Below, one piece after another: positions 1 to 6,079 of a stretch of DNA of 7,975 nucleotides. Numbering within the stretch: the first letter of the stretch is position 1; the number at the start of each line of letters is the position of its first letter. The notes under the pieces are model-generated. The model searched no databases. It saw only the letters and a program-made list of their open reading frames with translations, and was not told the DNA's origin. A program made the position numbers and the translations under genes. The DNA lies in NCBI GenBank assembly GCA_964494005.1, contig CAZBQE010000044.1, forward strand, positions 1 to 7,975, given 5' to 3'. Source of the stretch: CAJBLF01 sp964494005. GTDB taxonomy: Bacteria > Patescibacteriota > Gracilibacteria > Absconditabacterales > Absconditicoccaceae.

Positions 1-3
1 TTT

Positions 4-1881
4 TTATAAACTTCTATTTTTTACTTCAAGTAGACACTTGTCGACAAATTCTGTAATTCCAGTTTCGTACTGCTCTTTTGTCTTATATTCGCGGATAGAA
101 AGCGTTTTTGTTGTCTCTTCTTTTTCTCCAACGATGACAATATATGGAATTTTTTCTACTTCAGCATTTCTAATTTTTTTGCTAAACGAATCATCACTTA
201 TATCTACAGACGTTCTTAATCATTTTGTCTTCATTTCTTCAGCTACTTCGTTCGCGTAGTCGACAAATTTTTCTGCTACAGGAACAAACTTTATTTGTTG
301 AGGCGCTAACCATAATGGAAACGCTCCAGCAAAATGTTCAAGCAAGAACCCGATAAATCTTTCATGGGTACTGAGCGGAGCTCTGTGAATACATATAGGT
401 GTTTTGTCTGTTCCATCCTTATCTTTGTAGACGAGACTAAATCTTTCTGGTACTGCGAAATCCACTTGGTTGGTAGCGAGCGTGAACTCTCTTCCGATGA
501 CTGACCATATTTGCACATCAATTTTTGGACCATAAAATGCTGCTTCATTTTCTACTTCTACGAAAGGGACTTTGTTTTTCACCATAATATCTCTGACCCA
601 CTTCTCGGTTTTTATCCACAATTTCTCGTTGTCTACATATTTTTTTCCCAATCCTTCTTTGCTGTGGGTTGATAATCTCATCTGATATTTATCTACACCG
701 AAGAGATCGAAATAATATTTATACATCTCTACTACTTTCATAAATTCTTCTTCGAATTGATCTTCTGTACAATAGATGTGTGCATCATTCATTGCCATAG
801 ATCTTACACGCATAAGGCCAAATAATGATCCTGAATCTTCGTATCTGTAACAGTGACCATATTCAGCTAATCTGATGGGAAGATCTCTATATGATTTTGG
901 TTCTGCTCCGTAGATCTTGTGGTGATGCGGACAATTCATAGCTTTGAGATAATAGACTTCACCATCCATCTCCATAGGAGGAAACATGCTGTCTTTGTAG
1001 TATGGCAAATGTCACGAACGCAAATACAATTCTTGTTTTGCAATATGAGGAGAACGGACTCTTTTGTATTCATATCTCGCTTCAGTCTCTTTTGCTAAAT
1101 CTTCTAAGGCATCAGCGATGATAGTCCCATTTGGCAACCAAAGCGGCAATCCTGGACCTACCTCATCATCGAAGGTATAGATATGCAATTGTTTTCCGAG
1201 TATTCTATGATCACGTTTTTTTGCTTCTTCCATAAGTTCAATATGTTTTTTCAATGCTTCTTTATCTTCAAATGCTAATCCATAAATTCTTGTCATCATT
1301 GGATTCTTTTCGTCTCCTCTCCAATATGCACCAGCGATTTTATCAATTTTGAATGCATCTGCATCTATTTCTTTTGTACTTTCTACATGAGGTCATTCAC
1401 ACATATCGATGAAGGTTACAAACACATCGCCAAGCTTGAACGGTTTCAAATAATCAGTTATTTTTTCATATTTTTTGATATATTCTTCCTTGGATCATCT
1501 AAGTAAATTATCTTTTGCTGCAGTTGGGATAGTGTTGATATAATAAGAAAACACTGTTTCTCCATCAGCTTTGAATTCATCAATAAGCTCTATTTTGAAT
1601 TCTTCTCCAAGCATTTTAATAATCTCTTTTGCTTGTTTATAGTTCAAATCTATTCTATGAAATGGCTGACCTTCTTTAATAACTTTTGTCATCATTTTGT
1701 TGAGCTCTTTGATATTGTCTTCACCAAAACTTACTCCATCAGAAAAAATAAAATCATAATAAAATCCTGTATCTATAGCTGGTCCGATACCAAGTTTTGC
1801 ACTTGGATCTATTGATCTCTGTACTGCTTGTGCAAGTACATGAGATAATGAGTGACGTGGTTTCAAAATTGCTTCTTCCAT
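4..1881 (-). CDS. thrS: Threonyl-tRNA synthetase, UGA read as Gly
   Basis: Charges tRNA-Thr with threonine in the cytoplasm; 625 residues. It is one uninterrupted frame only if TGA means Gly: TGA codons are residues 129, 163, 290 and 554. Residue 163 is the invariant Gly of the editing-domain motif CEGPH (161-165), and 290 is the Gly of SGH before the catalytic core. The editing domain starts with H10xxxH14. The class II core has candidate zinc ligands C317 (NCPHH), H368 (NDAH) and H499 (CIHRA). The anticodon-binding domain follows, roughly from 520, with KIRNAEVEKIPYIVIVGEKE. The N-terminal TGS domain is absent, yet the length is near the family norm because about 40 extra residues lie between the HxxxH and CxGPH motifs. 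The ATG is chosen because a TAA lies seven codons upstream in frame. There is no visible Shine-Dalgarno. The gene is preceded by a threonine attenuator. Confidence 0.96.
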
Positions 1882-1901
1882 TTGTCTATATCTATAAAGT
1901 T

Positions 1902-1932
1902 AAAAAAAATCCTACCTATTTTTTGGGCAGGA
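1902..1932 (-). terminator. Attenuator terminator in thrS leader
   Basis: Minus-strand TCCTGCC (1932-1926) pairs with GGTAGGA (1916-1910): seven base pairs with one G-U, and a 9-nt A-rich loop. Eight T follow (1909-1902). It ends only about 20 nt before the thrS start codon, so it is placed to stop transcription before the gene. GGTAGGA occurs in both the antiterminator 5' arm and this terminator 3' arm, the usual sign of competing partners. Confidence 0.85.
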
Positions 1933-1963
1933 GTTATATGAGATTCAATAACAAACTCCTACC
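1926..1963 (-). promoter_or_regulatory. Antiterminator hairpin of the thrS attenuator
   Basis: On the minus strand GGTAGGAGTT (1963-1954) can pair with AACTCCTGCC (1935-1926): ten base pairs including one U-G, with an 18-nt loop. The 3' arm is shared with the terminator hairpin, so the two structures exclude each other. A further 5-bp hairpin, ACCAT (1976-1972) with ATGGT (1965-1961), overlaps the first bases of the 5' arm and could be the protector or pause hairpin. A ribosome stalled at Thr codons leaves the 5' arm free and favours this longer stem, allowing transcription into thrS. Confidence 0.82.
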
Positions 1964-1964
1964 A

Positions 1965-2018
1965 TTATGCGATGGTTGTTGTAGTAGTGGTTGTTATCGT
2001 GAGCTGTGCGTGGCGCAT
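1965..2018 (-). CDS. Threonine-rich leader peptide of thrS (thrL-like)
   Basis: A 17-codon ORF reading MRHAQLTITTTTTTTIA, ended by TAA at 1967-1965. Eight of 17 residues are Thr, seven of them consecutive (codons 9-15). The run uses mixed codons (ACA, ACC, ACT), so it is not a simple nucleotide repeat. By analogy with the thrL leader of the enterobacterial thr operon, it acts as a sensor: ribosomes stall on the Thr codons when charged tRNA-Thr is short. The stop codon lies one base before the antiterminator's 5' arm, so a ribosome finishing the peptide would cover that arm. It has no recognisable Shine-Dalgarno. It is too short for ordinary gene callers. The peptide itself probably has no function after translation. 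Confidence 0.87.
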   Translation of the reverse strand: MRHAQLTITTTTTTTIA

Positions 2019-2044
2019 GGGTTATATTGAAATAAACTGATATG

Positions 2045-2072
2045 ATGATATGTTTTTTGTTTTAAAAAACAA
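2045..2072 (-). promoter_or_regulatory. Candidate promoter of thrS leader
   Basis: Minus strand TTGTTT (2072-2067), 16-bp spacer, TATCAT (2050-2045). Predicted start near 2038 gives a leader of about 20 nt before the peptide ATG. The region is very AT-rich, so chance matches are likely. The 16-bp spacing agrees with the other promoters proposed here. Confidence 0.4.
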
Positions 2073-2108
2073 GATTAAATACTTTATGAATTTTTCTTGT
2101 TCTAAAAT

Positions 2109-2136
2109 TTGATAAATAAATTTTTCTATTTATAAT
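2109..2136 (+). promoter_or_regulatory. Sigma70-type promoter of the acidic protein gene
   Basis: TTGATA (2109-2114), 16-bp spacer, and a perfect TATAAT (2131-2136). Predicted start is near 2143, about 27 nt before the ATG at 2170. It diverges from the thrS leader promoter within the same intergenic region. Confidence 0.65.
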
Positions 2137-2169
2137 CATTGTATAGTTTTTATTTATTTATATTTTATT

Positions 2170-2439
2170 ATGTCTATCAACGCACCAGAAGCTCAACAAA
2201 CGGAAATGGAAGATTTAAACAAAGATATCCTAATAAATATCGCTGACAAACTCTATAAAAAATGAGTTATTGATAAAGATTTTAAAGATCCTGAAGATAG
2301 AAAGGAACTTGCGCAAAAGGCTTGACTCAATCCCACTACTTATGTTGCCAACCTTGAACAAAATCTCCAAATAAGATCCTATTTACTTGATATAGCAAAA
2401 AAGTGGAATACTGAACAACAAAATAAAATTACAGAATAA
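2170..2439 (+). CDS. Hypothetical protein, N-terminal part, ended by in-frame TAA
   Basis: Unrecognised. 89 codons from ATG 2170 to TAA 2437, with TGA read as Gly at 2263 (KK-G-V) and 2323 (QKA-G-LNP). The product is charged and mostly helical in appearance, with no signal peptide or membrane segment. Beyond the TAA the same frame stays open and keeps the same Q/K/E-rich character (QNKVKEEEIKEQQ) up to a run of N at 2505. A single C-to-T change would turn a Gln CAA into the TAA. The simplest reading is that this is the N-terminus of the large protein that resumes after the gap, broken by a nonsense mutation or an assembly error. A genuinely separate 89-residue protein remains possible. A good promoter lies upstream; there is no Shine-Dalgarno. 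Confidence 0.68.
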
Positions 2440-2504
2440 CAAAACAAAGTAAAAGAAGAAGAAATCAAAGAACAACAAAATGACACTGATCCTGAAAAAG
2501 AACT

Positions 2505-2514
2505 NNNNNNNNNN
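2505..2514. other. Assembly gap (10 N)
   Basis: Ten undetermined bases inside coding sequence. The reading frame before the gap (starting 2170) and after it (through 2538) differ if the gap is truly 10 nt, so the real length is probably different. Ten N is a common scaffolding placeholder. Confidence 0.95.
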
Positions 2515-2516
2515 AA

Positions 2517-4178
2517 AATTTATCTGAACTTGATACAATGCAAATAGAAACAGCTCCTATATTGAAAGGTACTGTTGATGTTCCTGGTGGTTTAGAACCC
2601 AATACGGTGGTTGACAAAAAAGATGAGGGAACATTGGATTTGAATAATACAGAGATTCTTGATCAATGGAAAGATACAAATATAAATATTAAAAATGATG
2701 ATGGAACAGACTTTCTTATTAATGGAAAAATTAGTATAGATGATGGTACTACTTTACTTATATGAAATAGAACAATAAACAATATTAAAACATTTGATTG
2801 AAATCATTTAGTTTATGCAGACAACAATTGAATAGTTTGGGAAATCAAAAATCAAGCGAACACCGAACCAGAACTTATAAACACAGATTATTATAATAGA
2901 TTAACATCTTGAAAGCTAATTTTTGATGATATTACTACTACAGAGAAAGAAAATATAATAAAACAACTTAATGATCCAAAAATTAAGGAAGTATGGAATG
3001 ATGAAATTATACATAGAGAATTTAATGATATAGAATGAACTATATCTTTTACTAATATATATGAAAATTTTTTAATATTTAAGCATATAGATGGTGGTGA
3101 GAATTTTCTCGAAATAAAAAACATTACAGAAGATTCTTTAATTTTTAGTGTTAATGAATATGGTAATAATAATTTATACAAAATACATGCTAATGACAAA
3201 ACTATTGAAAACATGAATACTATTGAAATGGGTCAAACTTTTGAAAATATTATAATATCTAATCCTGACTTTACTTTTACAGATACACAGGCCATACAAT
3301 TAGGTTCTATCTTTGATTGAAAAAAAATTTCAGATATCATTACTAATTCAAAAAACGATTGAATATTGGATGTTAGTAAAATAAAAGATTGAATTTTATT
3401 TACGAAAAATTCCGAATGAAAGACTAATTATGCTATACTCTTTACTGAAATAGAAAATGGCATTTTGTATGGTGTAGACAATAACAATAACGCAGTACAA
3501 ATTACACTAAATACTATAGAAAACACACTAGAAGAAAAAGAAATCACAGCAAAAGAAATGAGACAAAATAATAGAGCTGAACGCAAACAATCTAGACAAG
3601 AAAAGAGAGCTGAACGTACAACAGAAAATATAGATGAAGATGAAGAGCAAGATAGGTTAGAAGATGAAAGACGAGCAGAATTAGAAAGACAACGAGATGA
3701 AGAAGATAGATTAGAAGATGAAAGACAAGCAGAATTAGAAAGACAACGAGACGAAGAAGATAAAGATAAAGAAGCAACAAATACTCCTGATCCTATACAA
3801 AAATCTAATAAAGAAATAAGACAAGAAAAGCGTATTATCAGAAGAGAAGAAAGAAATCAAATGAAGAAAGAAGAAAAACCTACAGAAAATTTTCAATCAG
3901 CTGAAAATACAGATGAAAATCAAAAAGATACAATTATAGAAAATGAAACAGGCACTTGAGCAACATTCAACGCTATCAGCCAAGATCTTTCTTTCTCTAG
4001 AACCAAAGCAGATTTTGATGCAAAAGGATGGGTAGCACAAAAGACCGGGAAAACAAATATTTCTGAAGGAACGGATTATACTATAATCAATGAAACAACC
4101 ATACAATTACCAAATGGAAATTATCAAACAACACTTGAAGTTGCCTTAATATCACCAGAAGTAGCTCAACAAAAATAA
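2517..4178 (+). CDS. Large acidic repeat/coiled-coil protein, 5' partial at gap
   Basis: Unrecognised protein, at least 553 residues, open from the N gap to TAA 4176-4178 when TGA is Gly (ten in-frame TGA, e.g. in FDGKK and KDGILF contexts). The first internal ATG is 2538, but the frame is open upstream to the gap, so the start is probably earlier, perhaps the ATG at 2170. Residues about 1-340 are Asn/Asp/Ile-rich with many DG turns (NDDGT, IDDGTT, HIDGGE), suggesting beta structure. Residues about 342-470 are extremely charged (E, R, K, D, Q) and coiled-coil-like, with a duplicated 18-residue unit. A C-terminal segment of about 70 residues (from 482) looks globular. No signal peptide, membrane span or catalytic motif is visible. 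It is followed directly by a terminator, so it is transcribed alone or as one broken gene with 2170-2439. A structural role is a guess only. Confidence 0.85.
3651..3758 (+). repeat. 54-bp tandem repeat in coding sequence, 2 copies
   Basis: Two adjacent 54-bp units (3651-3704, 3705-3758) encode RLEDERRAELERQRDEE-type 18-residue blocks, differing at a few bases and one residue (R/Q). The unit keeps frame, and its charge pattern suits an extended alpha-helix. Copy number may vary between strains. Confidence 0.9.
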
Positions 4179-4205
4179 CACAATAATAGAACAACAAAAA
4201 ATACT

Positions 4206-4230
4206 AAAGAGGCGTAATGCCTCTTTTTTT
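4206..4230 (+). terminator. Rho-independent terminator of the acidic protein gene
   Basis: AAAGAGGC (4206-4213), loop GTAAT, GCCTCTTT (4219-4226), with the T run continuing to 4230. It lies 28 nt after the stop codon. Confidence 0.9.
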
Positions 4231-4281
4231 ACTATATATTTTTGATTAGAAATTTGATTCTAAAACACTACACTCTTTTTT

Positions 4282-4309
4282 AGCAGAAAGCAAAAAGCAG
4301 AAAGCTTAA
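4282..4309 (+). repeat. 14-bp tandem duplication (AGCAGAAAGC)
   Basis: AGCAGAAAGCAAAA (4282-4295) is followed by AGCAGAAAGCTTAA (4296-4309): ten identical leading bases and a 14-bp period. It lies between the upstream terminator and the glycosyltransferase gene. The rest of 4231-4386 holds no gene; I found no good promoter there. Confidence 0.75.
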
Positions 4310-4360
4310 AGCTGCTTATTAGCTAAAACACGGCTTTCCGCCTAAAACTTGAAGCCAAAT

Positions 4361-4388
4361 CTATCATTTATCATCTATCATTTATCAT
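4361..4388 (+). repeat. Perfect 14-bp tandem repeat at a start codon
   Basis: CTATCATTTATCAT occurs twice without spacing (4361-4374, 4375-4388). The second copy's final AT supplies the first two bases of the ATG at 4387. It occupies the place where a ribosome binding site would be expected. Confidence 0.9.
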
Positions 4389-5466
4389 GCAATATATATT
4401 GGTTCCTCTCATCGCTGTAGTATTTGCACGAATTGGATTGAAATTATTTCGCTGGCTAAAAGTCCTTGATAAGCCGGGGAATGATTTGAAAAATACGAGG
4501 AAACCCGTGCCGACCATTCAGGGAATTTTTGTCTATGTGGGATTTTTTGTAAGTGTGGCGATATTATTTCCTGAGTACTTGCATAGCAATTTGTTTCGAT
4601 GATTAATTTTTTGATCGCTGCCAATTGTAATCTTTGAGTTATTTGAAGAATTGCATTATATCGGGAAAATACATTTTAAAGTGCCGCCGATGGGAAGGTT
4701 GATCGGTCATATCATAGGTGCGTTGTTGGCAGTCCGAATAGGAAGTATCGGTCCGCAAGAATTTATTATCAATGGAGAAATATGGATTATGCCACAACGA
4801 TTGTTGGCTATATTTTTTGCGCTTCGAACGATTTTGTGTGTCAATGCTATCAACCGATTTGACGGGATTTATGCGCAAGCAAGCGGTGTCAGTAGCATCG
4901 GATTTCTTACAATTTTTTTGCTGATCCAATATGTCGTATTCAAAGAATATACCCAATTTACTGATATAAACCTACACATCTTGTTGTTTGTAAAAAATAT
5001 TTCTTTCGTACTTTTTGTTATTAGTCTCGTCTCGACAGTGGTGGAATATAAACCGCTCGGACTCGTCAGAGATGTGTGAATTATGTTTTTTGGATTTGCG
5101 CTCGCTTATCTCTCTGTCGTCGGAGGAGCGAAAATAGGAACGCTCGTTGTTGTACTTTCATTAGTGATTTTTGACGCGATACGAGTCGGATTGTGGAGAA
5201 TATTTGTTATCAAAAAAAATCCATTGAAATGAGATTATACCCACCTCCATCATAGACTTTTGGGACTCAATCGAAGCAGAAAAGAAATTAGAGGATTCGT
5301 ATGGATTTGGACTATTGTGATGATGATATTTATTCTGATCCAATGAACGAACAGAATGAACAAGATCATTATCTTTACGGTCATGGCACTCATCTTCTTC
5401 GGCGTCAACTGGTATCTCTTTGTGATCAAGAAATTACCATGCGGACTACAACTCAAGAAAGAATAA
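4387..5466 (+). CDS. WecA/MraY-family polyprenyl-phosphate sugar-1-phosphate transferase, divergent
   Basis: A 359-residue multi-pass membrane protein of glycosyltransferase family 4 type (UDP-GlcNAc or similar to polyprenyl phosphate, the first step of envelope glycan synthesis). TGA is Gly at residues 72, 76, 231, 282 and 320. Family landmarks in order: DKPG (28-31) with a TRKPVPTIQG stretch (37-46); the loop where the family has Asp-Asp, here Glu-Glu (87-88); NAINRFDG (153-160), matching the NxxNxxDG motif; and the cytoplasmic GDYTHLHHRLL (282-292), where TGA supplies the Gly. Many hydrophobic helices lie between. The DD-to-EE change and the loss of the second Asp after DG make exact substrate and even activity uncertain. 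It stands alone between a terminator and a convergent RNA terminator. There is no Shine-Dalgarno; the start is chosen because the family begins with a membrane helix just before DKP. Confidence 0.88.
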
Positions 5467-5484
5467 TAGAAAATTAGTTATTAT

Positions 5485-5515
5485 AAAAAAAAGCCCCCGA
5501 TAGAAACTATCGGGG
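5485..5515 (-). terminator. Terminator of minus-strand small RNA 1
   Basis: Minus strand CCCCGATAG (5515-5507), loop TTT, CTATCGGGG (5503-5495), then GC and eight T (5492-5485): a 9-bp perfect stem. On the plus strand the hairpin is followed by ATAGC, not a T run, so it terminates leftward transcription. It may also act weakly for the glycosyltransferase gene. Confidence 0.9.
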
Positions 5516-5592
5516 ATAGCAGTCATAGAAATTATAACATTAACCTGTAACTCGGATGAGGATTGTTTGGGAGGTGGAATATGACTGCTATA
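5485..5592 (-). ncRNA. Candidate small RNA 1, about 108 nt
   Basis: A minus-strand unit with its own promoter, a structured body and a terminator, and no gene downstream on that strand. The predicted start (about 5592) falls at a 12-bp perfect stem: ATAGCAGTCATA (5591-5580) pairs with TATGACTGCTAT (5527-5516). The enclosed 52 nt carry C-rich stretches CCACCTCCC and ATCCTCATCC, possibly unpaired, of the kind seen in trans-acting sRNAs that bind G-rich sites. A terminator stem follows directly. I do not recognise an Rfam family: no SRP GGAAGGAAGCAG, no tmRNA or RNase P motifs. Function unknown. Confidence 0.66.
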
Positions 5593-5598
5593 TTGTTG

Positions 5599-5626
5599 AA
5601 TATATACGTATCTCTATAGAAAACAA
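5599..5626 (-). promoter_or_regulatory. Promoter of small RNA 1
   Basis: Minus strand TTGTTT (5626-5621), 16-bp spacer, TATATT (5604-5599). The predicted start lies 7 nt further, at the first base of the 12-bp stem, which supports the call. Confidence 0.55.
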
Positions 5627-5686
5627 GAAAAAATCATCATAATAGTTTGTATCAAGCTCAAATAGTTTATCTGGTTATTTTTTTAT

Positions 5687-5714
5687 AAAAAAAGCCCCGA
5701 TGAAACACCGGAGC
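5687..5714 (-). terminator. Terminator of minus-strand small RNA 2
   Basis: Minus strand GCTCCGGTG (5714-5706), loop TTT, CATCGGGGC (5702-5694), with two G-U pairs, then seven T (5693-5687). It has the same loop and a very similar 3' arm to the terminator of small RNA 1. Confidence 0.85.
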
Positions 5715-5858
5715 CGATCAATGTAAACCTTGGTCAAAGCAAACAACCTTACTTCCATAATCAAAGTAGATTTGCATCCTGTGAAGTAGGTAAACAAAAG
5801 CATCCGCCAGGAAAACCATTGATCAAATATATATTATCCACTGAATAATCTTGTGTGG
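5687..5858 (-). ncRNA. Candidate small RNA 2, about 172 nt
   Basis: A minus-strand unit between a candidate promoter and a strong terminator, with no gene between it and the next terminator. It begins with CCAC...GTGG, a small hairpin near the predicted start. A long-range stem follows, GATCAATG (5824-5817) with CATTGATC (5723-5716), extended inward by CCTGG with CCAAGG. The enclosed part can form TACTT/AAGTA and GCAAA/TTTGC helices. A mostly double-stranded RNA of this size would suit 6S RNA, but I cannot see diagnostic 6S sequence. A small minus-strand ORF beginning ATGGTTTTCCTGG also lies inside; under UGA=Gly it runs through the terminator, which argues against it. Confidence 0.58.
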
Positions 5859-5864
5859 AAAAAT

Positions 5865-5892
5865 ACTATATACATTTCTTATTATAAATCAA
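5865..5892 (-). promoter_or_regulatory. Candidate promoter of small RNA 2
   Basis: Minus strand TTGATT (5892-5887), 16-bp spacer, TATAGT (5870-5865). Predicted start near 5858, just at the CCAC hairpin arm. The AT-rich surroundings lower the confidence. Confidence 0.48.
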
Positions 5893-5937
5893 GTCTTTTT
5901 TTTATTTTTTTTATATAATGTTTTACTCAATATATAT

Positions 5938-5965
5938 TTGCAATTTTTAAAAAAATCTCTATACT
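5938..5965 (+). promoter_or_regulatory. Promoter of dnaJ
   Basis: TTGCAA (5938-5943), 16-bp spacer, TATACT (5960-5965). Predicted start near 5972, giving a 5' UTR of about 108 nt and putting the following inverted repeat at +1. Confidence 0.62.
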
Positions 5966-5971
5966 ATCACC

Positions 5972-5989
5972 TTAGCACTTACAGTGCTA
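5972..5989 (+). promoter_or_regulatory. CIRCE-like operator of dnaJ
   Basis: TTAGCACT (5972-5979), spacer TAC, AGTGCTA (5983-5989). Both arms match the half-sites of CIRCE (TTAGCACTC-N9-GAGTGCTAA), the HrcA repressor operator of heat-shock operons. It sits at the predicted transcription start, where CIRCE normally lies, in front of a chaperone gene. The gap between the AGCACT and AGTGCT cores is 3 nt instead of 11, so HrcA binding would need a changed geometry. It also forms a compact 7-bp RNA hairpin. Confidence 0.6.
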
Positions 5990-6027
5990 CTTTATAAAAG
6001 TTCAGAGTATATAGTTCAAATTTTTGT

Positions 6028-6055
6028 ATTCTAAACTCTGAATTCTAAACTCTGA
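6028..6055 (+). repeat. Perfect 14-bp tandem repeat in dnaJ 5' UTR
   Basis: ATTCTAAACTCTGA occurs twice in direct contact (6028-6041, 6042-6055). ACTCTGAA in either copy (6035-6042 or 6049-6056) can pair with TTCAGAGT at 6001-6008, so the UTR has two alternative 8-bp stems. Confidence 0.88.
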
Positions 6056-6079
6056 ATTTTACATTCTGCATTCATAATA

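Noticed and set aside
220..1881. Three fragmented minus-strand ORFs that could be read as a thrS pseudogene
   Set aside because: All are in one frame, separated only by TGA, and the TGA sites match conserved glycines; this is recoding, not decay.
1797..2030. Plus-strand ORF of 77 codons over the thrS leader
   Set aside because: Antisense to thrS start, the leader peptide and the attenuator; Cys- and Gly-rich sequence results from the complement of Thr codons.
1882..2072. T-box riboswitch upstream of thrS
   Set aside because: I see no T-box consensus (GGNACCGCG-type) and no specifier-loop domain; the region is short and fits a leader-peptide attenuator instead.
2891..3214. Minus-strand 107-codon ORF, hydrophobic
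   Set aside because: Shadow of the acidic protein gene, whose frame stays open on the plus strand over more than 1.6 kb.
3592..3780. Minus-strand Leu-rich ORF that looks like a membrane peptide
   Set aside because: It is the complement of the GAA/AGA-rich tandem repeat; composition artefact.
5485..5515. Terminator of the glycosyltransferase gene on the plus strand
   Set aside because: The T run is on the minus-strand side only; on the plus strand A8 precedes the hairpin and ATAGC follows.
5659..5820. Small minus-strand ORF from ATGGTTTTCCTGG, inside small RNA 2
   Set aside because: Under UGA=Gly it reads through the terminator hairpin; no Shine-Dalgarno and no family resemblance. Kept as an alternative only.
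5687..5858. SRP (4.5S) RNA
   Set aside because: TGTTTACC and CCAAGG echo the SRP domain, but they are about 60 nt apart and the GGAAGGAAGCAG loop is absent.
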